A stretch of DNA of 64,000 nt from Alsobacter sp045348435 (GCF_045348435.1 NZ_CP157484.1:1736001-1800000); one strand, 5' to 3'. Positions 25,007-33,789 are shown, counted from the stretch's first letter. Translations and numbers: made by a program. Notes: a model not told the origin generated them from the letters alone.

Positions 25007-25190
25007 GAAGGAGCAGGGCTTGGTGAGTCTGCTACGTGCCCCATGAGCGGACTCCAACAGGTTCGCCCCAAGCAGACGTTCCAGCGAGCGCACAGCAGCT
25101 AGCTCACAGGCGAGCCGTTTGCCTCCGCGCAGCTCACGCTCGCATCCGGACCGCCTCGAGTTCGTCGATCAGCCGGGCGAGGCGGAATGC

Positions 25191-26576
25191 TCAGTTCCCT
25201 TCCACGCCCTTGCTGACCGTGATCTCGAGTTTCTTGATGCGGTGCCAGAGGCTGCGCTCCGTAATGCCCAGGATCTCGGCCGCCCGCACCTGCACCCCCT
25301 CTGTTTGCCTCAGTGCGGCGACGATTCGGCTGCGCTCAAAGTTGGCGCACTCCGCGTCGAGGTCCATCGGGAATTGCAGGTCACGGTCCGGCCGACGGCC
25401 GGGAGCCTGCGCGATGTCGGGTGGGAGATCGGCGGCGCCAATCGCGCCACCGCGCGCCGAAAGCACCGAGCGCTCCACGCAGTTCTGCAACTCTCGTATG
25501 TTTCCGGGCCAGCTATAGGCCGCGAGGGCGCGGGCCGCATCCGGCGCGAAACTCAAGCCCCGTTTGCCGAGCGCCGGCCCAAACTCGGCCAGGAAGCGCT
25601 CCAGGAACAACGGGATGTCCTCGCGGCGGTCCCGAAGCGGGGGGAGGGCGATCGGGAAGACGTGCAGGCGGTAGTAGAGATCGCCCCGGAATGTCCCCTC
25701 GGCCACCATCTTCTCGAGGTCGCGGTTCGTGGCCGCGATGATGCGGACGTCCGTGGTCTTGCTCTGGGTCCCCCCGACGGGCTCGTAGGTGCGGTCCTGG
25801 AGCACGCGCAGGATCTTGGCTTGAAGCGCCAGCGGCATGTCGCCGATCTCGTCCAGGAACAGGGTTCCACGATCGGCCTGTCCGAAGCGGCCGACCCGGT
25901 TGGTGAGCGCACCGGTGAAGCTGCCTTTCACGTGGCCGAAGAACTCGCTCTCGAGCAGCGGTTCCGGCACGGCGGCGCAATTGACGGCTACGAAGGGCCC
26001 CTCGTGCCGCGGACTGTTGAAGTGGATGGCCCGGGCGACCACCTCCTTGCCGGTGCCGCTTTCGCCCGTCAGCAACACCGTCGTCTTCGCCGAACAGACT
26101 TCCCCGACGGCGCGCAGCACCTTCTGGAACGCCGGCGAAACCCCAATGAGCGTGTCGAAGCGATACTTGCCTTCGAGTTCCTCGCGCAGGCGGGCGTTGT
26201 CGCGCAGCGCATCCTGAAGGCGGAGCGCGTTGGAGAGCGTGGCGGTGAGATCGTCGAGTTCGATGGGCTTGTCGATATAGTCGAAGGCGCCCTCCTTGAT
26301 CACCGCAACGGCGTCGCGGACGCTGCTATAGGCCGTCATGATCACGAGCGGCGCCGTGTGACCGCGGCTGCGCATTTCGGCCAGCAGCTCGCGGCCGCCC
26401 ATGCCGGGCATGCGCAAGTCGCACAGAACGAGGTCCACGGCGTCGCGCTCGAGAACCTCCAGGGCCGCGCCGCCGCTTTCAGCCGTCAGGGTCCGGTAGT
26501 CCATCTGCTCCAGCATTCCGGACAAGACGTCCAGGAGCTTTGGTTCGTCATCGACGATCAGGATGGTGTGGCTCAT
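25191..26576 (-). CDS. NtrC-family sigma-54 response regulator
   Basis: A 461-residue activator. The receiver domain is residues 1-120 (ILIVDDEPKLLDVL, phospho-aspartate in VDLVLCDLRMPGMGG). The AAA+ domain (about 140-380) has Walker A GESGTGKE, Walker B GTLFLDEIGDM and the sigma-54 contact loop as GSFTGA in place of the usual GAFTGA. A Fis-type helix-turn-helix ends the protein (RAAEILGITERSLWHRIKKL). Its ATG overlaps the stop of the kinase gene. It is the last gene of the operon and probably activates the two -24/-12 promoters at 32753 and 35208. Confidence 0.95.
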   Translation of the reverse strand: MSHTILIVDDEPKLLDVLSGMLEQMDYRTLTAESGGAALEVLERDAVDLVLCDLRMPGMGGRELLAEMRSRGHTAPLVIMTAYSSVRDAVAVIKEGAFDYIDKPIELDDLTATLSNALRLQDALRDNARLREELEGKYRFDTLIGVSPAFQKVLRAVGEVCSAKTTVLLTGESGTGKEVVARAIHFNSPRHEGPFVAVNCAAVPEPLLESEFFGHVKGSFTGALTNRVGRFGQADRGTLFLDEIGDMPLALQAKILRVLQDRTYEPVGGTQSKTTDVRIIAATNRDLEKMVAEGTFRGDLYYRLHVFPIALPPLRDRREDIPLFLERFLAEFGPALGKRGLSFAPDAARALAAYSWPGNIRELQNCVERSVLSARGGAIGAADLPPDIAQAPGRRPDRDLQFPMDLDAECANFERSRIVAALRQTEGVQVRAAEILGITERSLWHRIKKLEITVSKGVEGN

Positions 26577-28315
26577 GCGCGCGCGTCGTCCTCGGATGCG
26601 GCGACCGGGAACGTGAGCTCGAACACCGCCCCGCCAGGGTCGCCCTTGTATTCCACCTTGCCGCCATGGGTCTCCATCACGGCGAACACCTTCGCGAGGC
26701 CAAGGCCGGCGCCTGACGGCTTTGAGGTCACGAAGGGATCGAACAGGCGCGGCTGGATCTCGTTCGACACGCCGGGCCCCGTGTCGGAGAAGACGAGCCG
26801 AATCTGCTCGCCATCGGACCATTGCTGGATGGTGAGCTGTCCGCCGCCCTGCATCGCGTCGAGGGAGTTCAGCACGAGATTGAGAACGGCGTCATAGACC
26901 TGGCCCGGATCACCCCGGACGACCGCGTCGGGAGCGCGATCCACAAAGGAGATCGCCACCCCGCGTCGGTCTGCCTCCTGCTGGGCGAAGTCGAGGGCCC
27001 GGCCCACGATTTCGGAGGGCCTGATCGCCACGAAGACCTGCGGCGTCTTGGCGAAGGTGAGGAAGTCCCGGATCAGCGCGTCGATGCGCCGGACCTCCTC
27101 GACCACATAGCCGAGGCGGCGGGTCTCGGCCTCGTTCAGGCTCTGGGATCGCTGCAGCAGCTCAGCGGTGGTCTTGATGATGCCGAGCGGGTTGCGCACC
27201 TCATGGGCGAGCCCGGCCGCGACTTCCCCTAACGTCGACAGCCGTTCCTGGCGGCGCATCCGCTCTTCCACTTCCCGCAGTCGCGCGAGCTGCACCGTCA
27301 TGCGGTTGAAGGCTGCCGAGAGTTCCGCCACCTCGTCCCGGCCGGTGACGGCGACAGCTTGGTGGTAGTCGCCGGCCGACACCGCCCGGACCGCCTCGGC
27401 GAGGCGAAGCAGCGGCTTGGTCAGTTGGCGCGACAGAAGAAGCGCGCCGAGCACCGCCAGGGCCGAGCCCAGGACGAGGATGGCGATGAAGATGTTGGTC
27501 TGGTTCACCCATCCGGCCGCGCCGACATCGGAACGCAGGCCGCAGAAGATGACGCCGAGCAGCTGCTGGCGATTGTCGTAGAGAGGCGTGTAGACGCCCA
27601 GGAAGCGGCCTCCTTCGGCCGCGCGCTGGAACACGTAGGGCGCGCCGCCGGCCAGATCCGAGACGATCGAACGGCGAAGCAGCCGGTCCGCGTGGACGCC
27701 CTCCCGGGACGAGTAGAACTCGATTAAGTCCGGGCCCTGCCGGTAGTAAAGGCGCATCTCGAACGACTTCAGGGCGTTGATGTTGCCGATATAGTTCTCG
27801 TCGATGAAAATGCCGACGAGGAGGAACATCTTTCGCCCATCCCGCTCGAACGGTCGCAATGCGCCCGCCATCAGCATGAGCCGGCCCTCGATCTCGACGG
27901 TGTAGAGCGTGGCTTCCTCCGAAAACGGCGCTTCGTCGAGCCCGGCCACCGGACGTGACGAGAAGATCGCTTTCTTGTCGGCGTCGTAGATGACCAGCAC
28001 GTCGTAGCCCAGCGCGTCCATGAGCTTCTGGACGCTCCCGGGCAGCGTCTTGGCGGCGCCGCGGGCCAACGGATCGAGCACGCCCTGCTCGATCATGCTG
28101 TCGGCGATGCCGATGGCCTCTCGACGCTCGTCCAGCAGGTTGCCGAAGAAGAACCGCGAGGTCTCATAGAGCCACACGCGCAGGCTGGACTCGAAGGTGT
28201 CGACCACGAGCTGGGTGGCCAGCTCCGTCGCGACCAGGGTCGGCGCGACGCTGACGAGCATGAAGGCGACGATCAGCTTCAGGCGGATGGAACGGAAGCG
28301 ATTCAGCGAGCGCAC
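26573..28315 (-). CDS. Cache-type sensor histidine kinase
   Basis: A 580-residue kinase. A membrane helix (about 12-30, KLIVAFMLVSVAPTLVATEL) is followed by a periplasmic domain of about 230 residues of double-Cache character (LDALGYDVLVIYDADKKAIF, GVYTPLYDNRQQLLGVIFCG), a second helix (about 278-300) and HAMP. The HisKA box is GEVAAGLAHEVRNPLGIIKT, and the HATPase has NLVLNSLDAMQGGG, SDTGPGVS and GAGLGLAKV. The GTG at 28315 is chosen by homology. It would sense a small extracytoplasmic molecule and signal to the NtrC-type partner encoded next. Confidence 0.93.
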   Translation of the reverse strand: MRSLNRFRSIRLKLIVAFMLVSVAPTLVATELATQLVVDTFESSLRVWLYETSRFFFGNLLDERREAIGIADSMIEQGVLDPLARGAAKTLPGSVQKLMDALGYDVLVIYDADKKAIFSSRPVAGLDEAPFSEEATLYTVEIEGRLMLMAGALRPFERDGRKMFLLVGIFIDENYIGNINALKSFEMRLYYRQGPDLIEFYSSREGVHADRLLRRSIVSDLAGGAPYVFQRAAEGGRFLGVYTPLYDNRQQLLGVIFCGLRSDVGAAGWVNQTNIFIAILVLGSALAVLGALLLSRQLTKPLLRLAEAVRAVSAGDYHQAVAVTGRDEVAELSAAFNRMTVQLARLREVEERMRRQERLSTLGEVAAGLAHEVRNPLGIIKTTAELLQRSQSLNEAETRRLGYVVEEVRRIDALIRDFLTFAKTPQVFVAIRPSEIVGRALDFAQQEADRRGVAISFVDRAPDAVVRGDPGQVYDAVLNLVLNSLDAMQGGGQLTIQQWSDGEQIRLVFSDTGPGVSNEIQPRLFDPFVTSKPSGAGLGLAKVFAVMETHGGKVEYKGDPGGAVFELTFPVAASEDDARA

Positions 28316-28716
28316 GCGGGTTCGTCCTCCGTGCCAAGCACGATCACGCCCACGATGATGAGCCCGATTCCGGCCCAGCGCAGCGCCCCGATTTCCTCTC
28401 GGAACACCAGCGCGGAGCAGGCCGTCACCGTGACATAGACCACTGACGTCAGTGGGAAGCAAAGGCTGAGCGGGAGCTTGTCAAGGATCGCCATCCAGGC
28501 CGCGAAGGAGCCGAGATAGCCCAGGACGCCGAGCCAGGCCCAGCCGCTGCCCGCGGCGGCGGCGAACCAGTGCGGGAGGTCGGGCGCCGCCGCGAGGGTC
28601 TCTCCCGCCGCCTTCAGGGCGATCTGCGCCAGCGTCTCGAAGGCGACCAGCAGCGTCCACGCGGCCCCTGTGAGGACTGCCGCCGAGGTGCGGTCCGCGG
28701 CCATGGTGCGGGTCAA
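28303..28716 (-). CDS. SMR/EamA-type four-helix half-transporter 2
   Basis: A 137-residue protein with four membrane helices. It ends in the pattern typical of half-EamA proteins (KLPLSLCFPLTSVVYVTVTA, then EEIGALRWAGIGLIIVGVIV). The length and P-L-S-x-x-F-P-L block match the ArnE/ArnF and paired SMR transporters, which work as heterodimers. The TTG start at 28716 is preferred because GGAGG lies seven bases before it and it overlaps the upstream stop; ATG 28704 is the alternative. The partner is probably the protein at 30712. Confidence 0.82.
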   Translation of the reverse strand: MTRTMAADRTSAAVLTGAAWTLLVAFETLAQIALKAAGETLAAAPDLPHWFAAAAGSGWAWLGVLGYLGSFAAWMAILDKLPLSLCFPLTSVVYVTVTACSALVFREEIGALRWAGIGLIIVGVIVLGTEDEPACAR

Positions 28717-29858
28717 GCGTGTTCCTCCATCAGCCTGGCGATCTCCGGGTCGAAGCGGTCGAGCCGCACCAGCTTGGCCACCAGCCTGAGAGTAGCGTTC
28801 AGGGCGGGACGGCGATGGCGGAACATCAGCCAGTTGGGCGACAGCCTGCAACCGAGCCGCAGTTTGGGGCCGTAAAAGGCTTGTCCGCTCTGGTAGGTTC
28901 CTATTCCGCGCTCGGCGCAGTAAGCCACGTTCTCCAGCCAGCTTAGGTAGTAGAGATTGTAACGGCGCACGGCGGGGTAGTGCATCCCGACATATTTGTC
29001 GACGAGGCGGGTCGGAGTTTCGATCATGAGGTTGAAGGCGACGAGCCGCTCGTCCGCCCAATAGAGGGCCATGCTGGCCGCTGGCGCCAGGCGGCGCAGC
29101 ACTGCGGCGAAGTAATCCGGCGGCAGGTGCTCGAACTGGAGTTCGCTGTTGGCGACGGTTTCCTCGTAGAGCGCGGCGACCTCCGCGACGAGGTCGTCGA
29201 TCGCGTGGCGGCGCTCCACCCGGACGCCTTCGCGTGCGCGAAGCTTGCGCTTGAGATCCTTGCGCGTGGCGCGGCTGAGGGTCGCCAAGTAGGCGTCCAG
29301 CCTGCCGGGCGGGACCTTCAGCACGCCGGTCGGCAGGCCCGGCATGGCCTGGTAGCCGCGGCCCGCGGCGACGCTCCGCCACAAGGGCATGTCCGCTTCG
29401 CTGGCGTCCTTGACCGCCATTAGCCCACAGCTTTCCGCCGCCGCAAGGTCTTCGAAGGCGTCAAGCAGTTGGTCCAGCATCGCCGGCTTGCGCTCCTCGG
29501 CGACCTCGGGAGCGAAACCAAGATGGCACTGCTCCGCCACTGGCGACCCAAGCGCAGCGAGGTTCAGAGTCATCAGCCTGGGCAGGGTGCGGGCGAGCGC
29601 CTCCGTGATCCGCCGCAACGGACCCTGGACCGTCGTGTCCAGGCGGTAGCGCGTCAGGAAGACGGGAGCGACGGCGACCGGTTGTCCGTCCTCCAGAAGC
29701 GCGATGTACCGCCATTCAAAGCCGGGCGGCCCAGCGTCCTCCACGGCCCGATAGAAGGCCCAGCCTTCCGGGTCGCCAGGGAAGCACCGATCCCAGGCGG
29801 CGGCGGAGATCGCCTCGATGCTGGCGTAGACGACGGCGGCCGGGGAGGGGGGCCTCAT
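28713..29858 (-). CDS. FemAB/GNAT-like transferase
   Basis: A 381-residue two-lobed GNAT-fold protein resembling the DUF482/FemAB-like group that attaches acyl or aminoacyl groups. Visible blocks are FEWRYIALLEDGQPVAVAPV, LATLSRATRKDLKRKLRA, PDYFAAVLRRL, ALYWADERLVAFNLMIETPT and the late GTYQSGQAFYGPKLRLGCRL. The TRKDLKRKLR block resembles the peptidoglycan-branching and N-acyltransferase relatives. Both ends overlap neighbouring genes by four bases. It would transfer an acyl or amino-acid group onto the operon's product; the actual substrate is unknown. Confidence 0.8.
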   Translation of the reverse strand: MRPPSPAAVVYASIEAISAAAWDRCFPGDPEGWAFYRAVEDAGPPGFEWRYIALLEDGQPVAVAPVFLTRYRLDTTVQGPLRRITEALARTLPRLMTLNLAALGSPVAEQCHLGFAPEVAEERKPAMLDQLLDAFEDLAAAESCGLMAVKDASEADMPLWRSVAAGRGYQAMPGLPTGVLKVPPGRLDAYLATLSRATRKDLKRKLRAREGVRVERRHAIDDLVAEVAALYEETVANSELQFEHLPPDYFAAVLRRLAPAASMALYWADERLVAFNLMIETPTRLVDKYVGMHYPAVRRYNLYYLSWLENVAYCAERGIGTYQSGQAFYGPKLRLGCRLSPNWLMFRHRRPALNATLRLVAKLVRLDRFDPEIARLMEEHA

Positions 29859-30715
29859 CCAGCGCGCGCCCGCAGCATCGGGACAGCGGTCTCGCGGCCG
29901 ACCGGCCGGGGACGCCGACGATCGAGGAAACTCAAAGTGTGCGCGACCAGGCGGTCGCGGTCGAGGTCGAGCGTCACCATGTGGTAGCTGTCTTCCAGAA
30001 TGACCTTTTCCACGTCGCCCCCGATCCGGCTCGCGACGTAGTGGGCGTTCCGCAGGCTGGTCATGTCGTCGTCCCTGGCGTGGACGACGAGAGCGGGCGC
30101 GCGGACGGTCGGAAGTGCCTTTTTGACCCGATCTATCAACCGGTGCAGTTCCAGCAGGCTGCCGCCAGGCGTCGCGGCGTTGCCGGCTGAGCCGCTGTCG
30201 CCGCCCTGCATGGCCCGCACGATCCGCTCGCGCAGGCGGTCGTCCTTGATGCCGAAGGGCGCTCCCTCGACGAACCGGATCCACCGCGCCAAGCCGAGCG
30301 ACAGCGCCGGCTTGAGCAGCACGCGCGAGCGCGGGATGGCCCACCCGTCGTAGAAGAGCGTGGTGGAGTAAAGGAGGAGGCCCGCGACCTCGTTCGGCCT
30401 GGCGTGAGCGAGGTTGATCGCCAGAAGCGCCCCCATCGAGAGCCCGCCGACGAACACGGTCTCGTGCTGCTCGCGCAGGCGGTCGAAGGCTCGCTCCACG
30501 CTGCGGCTCCAGTCGCGCCAACCGGCGCCCAGCAGATCCGCCTCCGTGCCGCAGTGCCCGGCGAGCTGGACGCCGTGGACCGTATAGCCCTTGCGGGCGA
30601 TCGCCTTGGCGACGCTCTTGACCTCCGACGGCGTTCCCGTGAGCCCATGGATCAGCAGGACCGCAACCGGGCCCCCCGCGAAGGTGAAACTGTTATCGCT
30701 CATGGTGTGTCTCAT
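29855..30715 (-). CDS. Alpha/beta hydrolase (carboxylesterase-like)
   Basis: A 286-residue serine hydrolase of the Est30/monoacylglycerol-lipase type. The oxyanion region is VLLIHGLTGTPSEV, the nucleophile elbow GGLSMGALLA, and the acid and histidine lie in VVHARDDDMTS and EDSYHMVTLDLDRD. All catalytic residues are present. It lies between the two half-transporters and the transferase, with ATGA overlaps on both sides, so it acts in the same process, perhaps removing an acyl group or lactone. The ATG at 30715 (MRHTMSD) is used because of the overlap; ATG 30703 is possible. Confidence 0.88.
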   Translation of the reverse strand: MRHTMSDNSFTFAGGPVAVLLIHGLTGTPSEVKSVAKAIARKGYTVHGVQLAGHCGTEADLLGAGWRDWSRSVERAFDRLREQHETVFVGGLSMGALLAINLAHARPNEVAGLLLYSTTLFYDGWAIPRSRVLLKPALSLGLARWIRFVEGAPFGIKDDRLRERIVRAMQGGDSGSAGNAATPGGSLLELHRLIDRVKKALPTVRAPALVVHARDDDMTSLRNAHYVASRIGGDVEKVILEDSYHMVTLDLDRDRLVAHTLSFLDRRRPRPVGRETAVPMLRARAG

Positions 30716-31062
30716 GCGGCGCTGATGCAGACGAGGGCGACGCCCAGGGTGATGATGGAGGCGCCGAGCCAGCGCCGGGCGGAGACGCGCTCCCCGAGCA
30801 CGAAGCGGCCGGTCAGCAGCACGCCGCAATAGGCGAGAGCGGCCACCGGAAACGCGACGCTCAGCGGCGCCGCGGACAGGACCGCGAGCCACAGCAGGAT
30901 CTCGAGCGCATAGGCAGCCACGCCGGCGAGCGTCATCGGGCTGGTGAGGACCCTACGCCAGAGCGCGCCCTCGTGGCTCGACAGGCCCAATTTGAAGGCG
31001 GTCTGGCCGGCGACGTCCAACAGGATGGTCGCGACGAAAAGGGCGACGATCGTTTGGGTCAC
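30712..31062 (-). CDS. SMR/EamA-type four-helix half-transporter 1
   Basis: A 116-residue protein with four membrane helices. It has an N-terminal helix with LFVATILLDVAGQTAFKLGL, a third helix preceded by SAAPLSVAFPVAALAYCGVL, and ends RWLGASIITLGVALVCIS. Together with the protein at 28303 it resembles paired SMR/ArnEF transporters, whose two unlike subunits move amino-group-bearing lipids or small cations. The GTG at 31062 overlaps the upstream stop (GTGA). Separation of the two halves by a hydrolase and a transferase inside one operon is unusual. Confidence 0.83.
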   Translation of the reverse strand: MTQTIVALFVATILLDVAGQTAFKLGLSSHEGALWRRVLTSPMTLAGVAAYALEILLWLAVLSAAPLSVAFPVAALAYCGVLLTGRFVLGERVSARRWLGASIITLGVALVCISAA

Positions 31063-32015
31063 AGCACGTCTTCCAGGAGCGCCAGGAGGCGGGCGTTGGT
31101 TCTTTCGTTGAGGGCCAGGTTCCCCGGCGCACGGCGCGGCTGGTCGAGCCAGGCTTCCGCGATCTTCATGGGATGGCGATACCCGGCGCGCGAATAGTCG
31201 CCGCACAGGTCGGCCCCGAGGACCCGGCGCCCGCGCGACAGGGTGGCGATCGCCTGCTCCAGGAGGTGGAGAGGCAAGGCGCCCTGGTCCCAGTTCGTGG
31301 CCGCGTCCTCCCGAGCCAGCACATCCTTGTCGATCGTGATCCAGATCGCATCCGTCGGCAGGCGGGCGATCAGCCCGGCCAGAAAGCCGGTCCAGTCCTC
31401 GCCGGCGAGGTTGGTCCACGCGAGTTCTCCGTGCGCGATCGTGTGGCCGGGAACGGGAGCGCTGTCCTGGTCGATCGCGGTCGGCATCCGGTACCAGGGG
31501 TGCATCTCGAGCCTCCCGGAGCGCAGGGCCGCGAGGTTTTGGCCATTGCGATCGAATTTCGCGAGATCGTTGCTGCAGCATCCGATGGTCACGACGCGCC
31601 CGACATGGGGCATTTTGAGCGCGGCGTTCACCCAAGAGCCGCAATGTCGGCGCGGATACGTCCAGGCCCAGTCCGGATGGTTGTCGAAGTGAATGACGGT
31701 GAGCGGCTCTGCGCGACGCTCGATCAGCGCCGCCGTCAGATGATGGTAATCGCCCGAACCCAACAGGAAGATCTCGGGCGCCGCCGTGGGAGCGGGCAGC
31801 CGGCGGGCGAAGGCGGCGTAATCGCAATCCCAGGCCCACAGGCGCAACTTGCGCCCCATGTCACGAAGGTCGAGCCGGACCGCAGCCCCGGTTTCGATAC
31901 GGTCGCGAATCGGGGGTTGGCCGGGTTGGCTGCCATCGAGGTCCAGCACCGTCAGGACGGGGGCTCGCTTCGGGGCGAGACTCGCGCGCCGCTCGGCGGC
32001 CATGCTCTCAGTCAT
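31059..32015 (-). CDS. Arginase/ureohydrolase-fold protein
   Basis: A 318-residue protein with a divergent ureohydrolase fold. Metal motifs are kept: LLGSGDYHHLT in place of GGDHS, VIHFDNHPDW for the DXHXD box, and WITIDKDVLAREDAATNWDQ for the second DXD. These suggest a binuclear metal centre able to split a guanidine or amide. Substrate-loop residues of true arginases are not recognisable, so the substrate is unknown. Both ends overlap neighbours by four bases. A link to polyamine or guanidino compounds is inference from fold. Confidence 0.82.
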   Translation of the reverse strand: MTESMAAERRASLAPKRAPVLTVLDLDGSQPGQPPIRDRIETGAAVRLDLRDMGRKLRLWAWDCDYAAFARRLPAPTAAPEIFLLGSGDYHHLTAALIERRAEPLTVIHFDNHPDWAWTYPRRHCGSWVNAALKMPHVGRVVTIGCCSNDLAKFDRNGQNLAALRSGRLEMHPWYRMPTAIDQDSAPVPGHTIAHGELAWTNLAGEDWTGFLAGLIARLPTDAIWITIDKDVLAREDAATNWDQGALPLHLLEQAIATLSRGRRVLGADLCGDYSRAGYRHPMKIAEAWLDQPRRAPGNLALNERTNARLLALLEDVL

Positions 32016-32740
32016 GACGCGGCCTGCCTTTCCTCCGGCCGACGGGCGCCCCCGAAGCGGCGCTCCAAGCCCGCCATCACGTCGTAGAAAGTCCTGAACG
32101 GCTCCACGTGCAGCCTTTGCTCTCGAGCATGGCGCAGCAGCGGGGACGGCCCTGATCGGCCGTCCTTCGCGAACACCAGGTCGGCGGCGCCGGCGACGCA
32201 GATGTCGGAGCGTCCGTCGCCGATCACCACCGTGAAGGCGTCGCCTCCGAAGGCGGCGCCCGAGCGGCATTTGCAGTGGGCCGCATCCGCCGCACAGCCC
32301 GGGTCCGAATGAGGCGTCCGGAGCGCCCAGCTCCCCTCGACGCCACGCGCCAAGCCGTTGGCCCGGAATGGAATAGTCAGGGCGAGGCGCTGCAGGATGC
32401 GTCGGATCGCATGGTCCAGGCCGTCGCTCACGATTTCGAGCCGAAAGCCGCGCAGCGAGCAGTAGGCGACGAACTCCGTAAATCCGGCCTCGACCTGGAT
32501 CTCGTCGATGATCGCATCGAAATCGGACGGCTCGCCGCGCAACAGGCTCGCCTGCCGCGTCAGGCATTCGCGGGACCCGATGGCGCCCGCCGTCCAAAGC
32601 TCCTCGATCTCGGCCCAGGCGGGATCGGCGCACGCGTCCAACAGCGCGTCGGTGACGTCCTCCCGGGTGATGGTGCCGTCGAAGTCGCACAAGATGCGAA
32701 GGTGGAGCGGGGGAGTTCGCACAGGATCTCGGTAGGCCAT
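32012..32740 (-). CDS. HAD-IB phosphatase (MtnX/PSP-like)
   Basis: A 242-residue HAD hydrolase. Motif I is LCDFDGTITREDVTD (nucleophile aspartate and acid), motif II is LEIVSDGLDH, and motif IV is VVIGDGRSDICVAGAADLVF followed by AKDG. The layout is that of MtnX and phosphoserine phosphatase, which act on small phosphorylated sugars or amino acids. It is the first gene of the operon. The ATG at 32740 has an excellent AGGAGGAG site, but this lies between the predicted -12 element and the predicted transcription start; a GTG at 32722 is the alternative start. Confidence 0.9.
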   Translation of the reverse strand: MAYRDPVRTPPLHLRILCDFDGTITREDVTDALLDACADPAWAEIEELWTAGAIGSRECLTRQASLLRGEPSDFDAIIDEIQVEAGFTEFVAYCSLRGFRLEIVSDGLDHAIRRILQRLALTIPFRANGLARGVEGSWALRTPHSDPGCAADAAHCKCRSGAAFGGDAFTVVIGDGRSDICVAGAADLVFAKDGRSGPSPLLRHAREQRLHVEPFRTFYDVMAGLERRFGGARRPEERQAAS

Positions 32741-32752
32741 GGCTCCTCCTGC

Positions 32753-32767
32753 GCAACCCTCGTGCCA
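32753..32767 (-). promoter_or_regulatory. Candidate sigma-54 promoter of the HAD operon
   Basis: On the minus strand the sequence is TGGCACGAGGGTTGC, with the -24 GG and -12 GC exactly spaced. It agrees with the consensus at all core positions. The predicted start point is near 32741. A perfect palindrome lies about 109 bp further up at 32842-32858, the right place for an NtrC-type activator, and such an activator is the last gene of this operon. The drawback is that the start point falls immediately before the ATG. Confidence 0.65.
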
Positions 32768-32841
32768 GATGGGCCGCGATCTGCAAGCCTTTGCCAAGCC
32801 ATGGTTTTCGGTGCTGTTTCGACAGGAGCGACGGAATGCGT

Positions 32842-32858
32842 CCTCCAAAATTTGGAGG
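32842..32858. promoter_or_regulatory. Candidate upstream activator site 1 (CCTCCAAAATTTGGAGG)
   Basis: A perfect 17-bp palindrome (8+1+8) lies in the control region between the divergent HAD operon and the MipA/OmpV gene. A degenerate copy stands at 35296-35312, at the same distance from the second -24/-12 sequence. It probably binds the NtrC-type regulator encoded at 25191. Confidence 0.65.
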
Positions 32859-32962
32859 TCACTCCGAATAAGCGTGCTTGGCCCGGGTCCGCCACGAGAC
32901 GTATGGTTTGAACGCTGGCGGGCCTTGCTCCCCACGGCTGTGATCCACCTGCGAAGCATCTC

Positions 32963-33781
32963 GTGAACTGTCGTCCCTTCCTGATCGCCTTCACGTGCCT
33001 GGCCCGTGGCGGCCCTGCGGTCGCCGCGGATGCGCCGCCGGTGACGAGTCCGGAGCCCGCCTCCGGCTGGATCGTCACCATGGGCGCGAACTTCTCCGCC
33101 GCGCCCCGCTACGACGGCGCCGCGCTCTACGGAGCCTATGCGCTGCCGACCTTCAGCATTCGCCGGGCCGACGAGCCGGCCGGCTTCTCGTCTCCCGACG
33201 ACGGGCTCGATTTCACCCTGTTCGGCAACGACCGGTTCGCCATTGGCCCGGTCGCCAATCTGCGCGGCGGGCGCTACCGGTCGTCCAATCACGACCTGAA
33301 CGGACTGCGCGACGTGCCCTGGACCGTAGAAGGCGGCGTCTTCGCCGAGTTCTGGCCGGTTCTCGATCGGCTGCGGCTGCGCCTGGAGGTTCGCCATGGT
33401 TTCCGTGGCCGCGCGGACGGCTTCGTGGCCGACCTCTCTTCCGACTGGGTGCAGCGGTTCGGCAAGTTCACTTTGTCCGGGGGACCGCGGGCCTCCTTCG
33501 CCGACTCCGACTACATGGACGCGAATTTTGGCGTGCTTCCGCGCGAGGCGGCCGTCAATCGGCGAGTGTACGCCTATGATCCTGGGCCGGGGCTGAAGTC
33601 CCTCGGGTGGGAAACCGCGTTGAGCTATGCCTGGTCCGAGGCCTGGACCACGACCGGCTACCTTCGCTACGACCGCCTAGTGAGGGACGCTGCCGCGAGC
33701 CCGATCGTGCATCGGATGGGCTCGCGGGATCAGCTCACGGTCGGGACGGAAATCACCTACTCCTTCGCAATCGGCCGCTGA
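32963..33781 (+). CDS. MipA/OmpV-family outer-membrane protein
   Basis: A 272-residue beta-barrel protein. A signal peptide (about 1-22, PFLIAFTCLARGGPAVAA) precedes a barrel with the MipA pattern: GWIVTMGANFSAAPRYDG, FSIRRADEPAGF, FAIGPVANLRGGRYRS, then GFVADLSSDWVQRFGKFTLS, ending with alternating aromatic strands (VGTEITYSFAIGR). The GTG at 32963 is chosen to include the signal peptide. It is divergent from the HAD operon and shares the palindrome at 32842, so it may belong to the same regulon as an outer-membrane route for the exported product. Confidence 0.87.
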   Translation: MNCRPFLIAFTCLARGGPAVAADAPPVTSPEPASGWIVTMGANFSAAPRYDGAALYGAYALPTFSIRRADEPAGFSSPDDGLDFTLFGNDRFAIGPVANLRGGRYRSSNHDLNGLRDVPWTVEGGVFAEFWPVLDRLRLRLEVRHGFRGRADGFVADLSSDWVQRFGKFTLSGGPRASFADSDYMDANFGVLPREAAVNRRVYAYDPGPGLKSLGWETALSYAWSEAWTTTGYLRYDRLVRDAAASPIVHRMGSRDQLTVGTEITYSFAIGR

Positions 33782-33789
33782 GGCGGGGC

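Noticed and set aside
13361..25190. tRNA gene or direct-repeat att core at the element ends
   Set aside because: Both flanks were read for acceptor and T-arm patterns and for shared direct repeats. Only weak similarities (GGTTCGC near 13381 and 25063) were found, not enough to call an att site.
25119..26897. Plus-strand frame of 592 codons opposite the NtrC regulator
   Set aside because: Shadow of the sigma-54 activator and kinase genes; no ribosome site and no recognisable domain.
32860..32962. A third sigma-54 promoter for the MipA/OmpV gene
   Set aside because: TGGCCCGGGTCCGC and TGGCGGGCCTTGC look similar, but the -24/-12 spacing is one and two bases too short.
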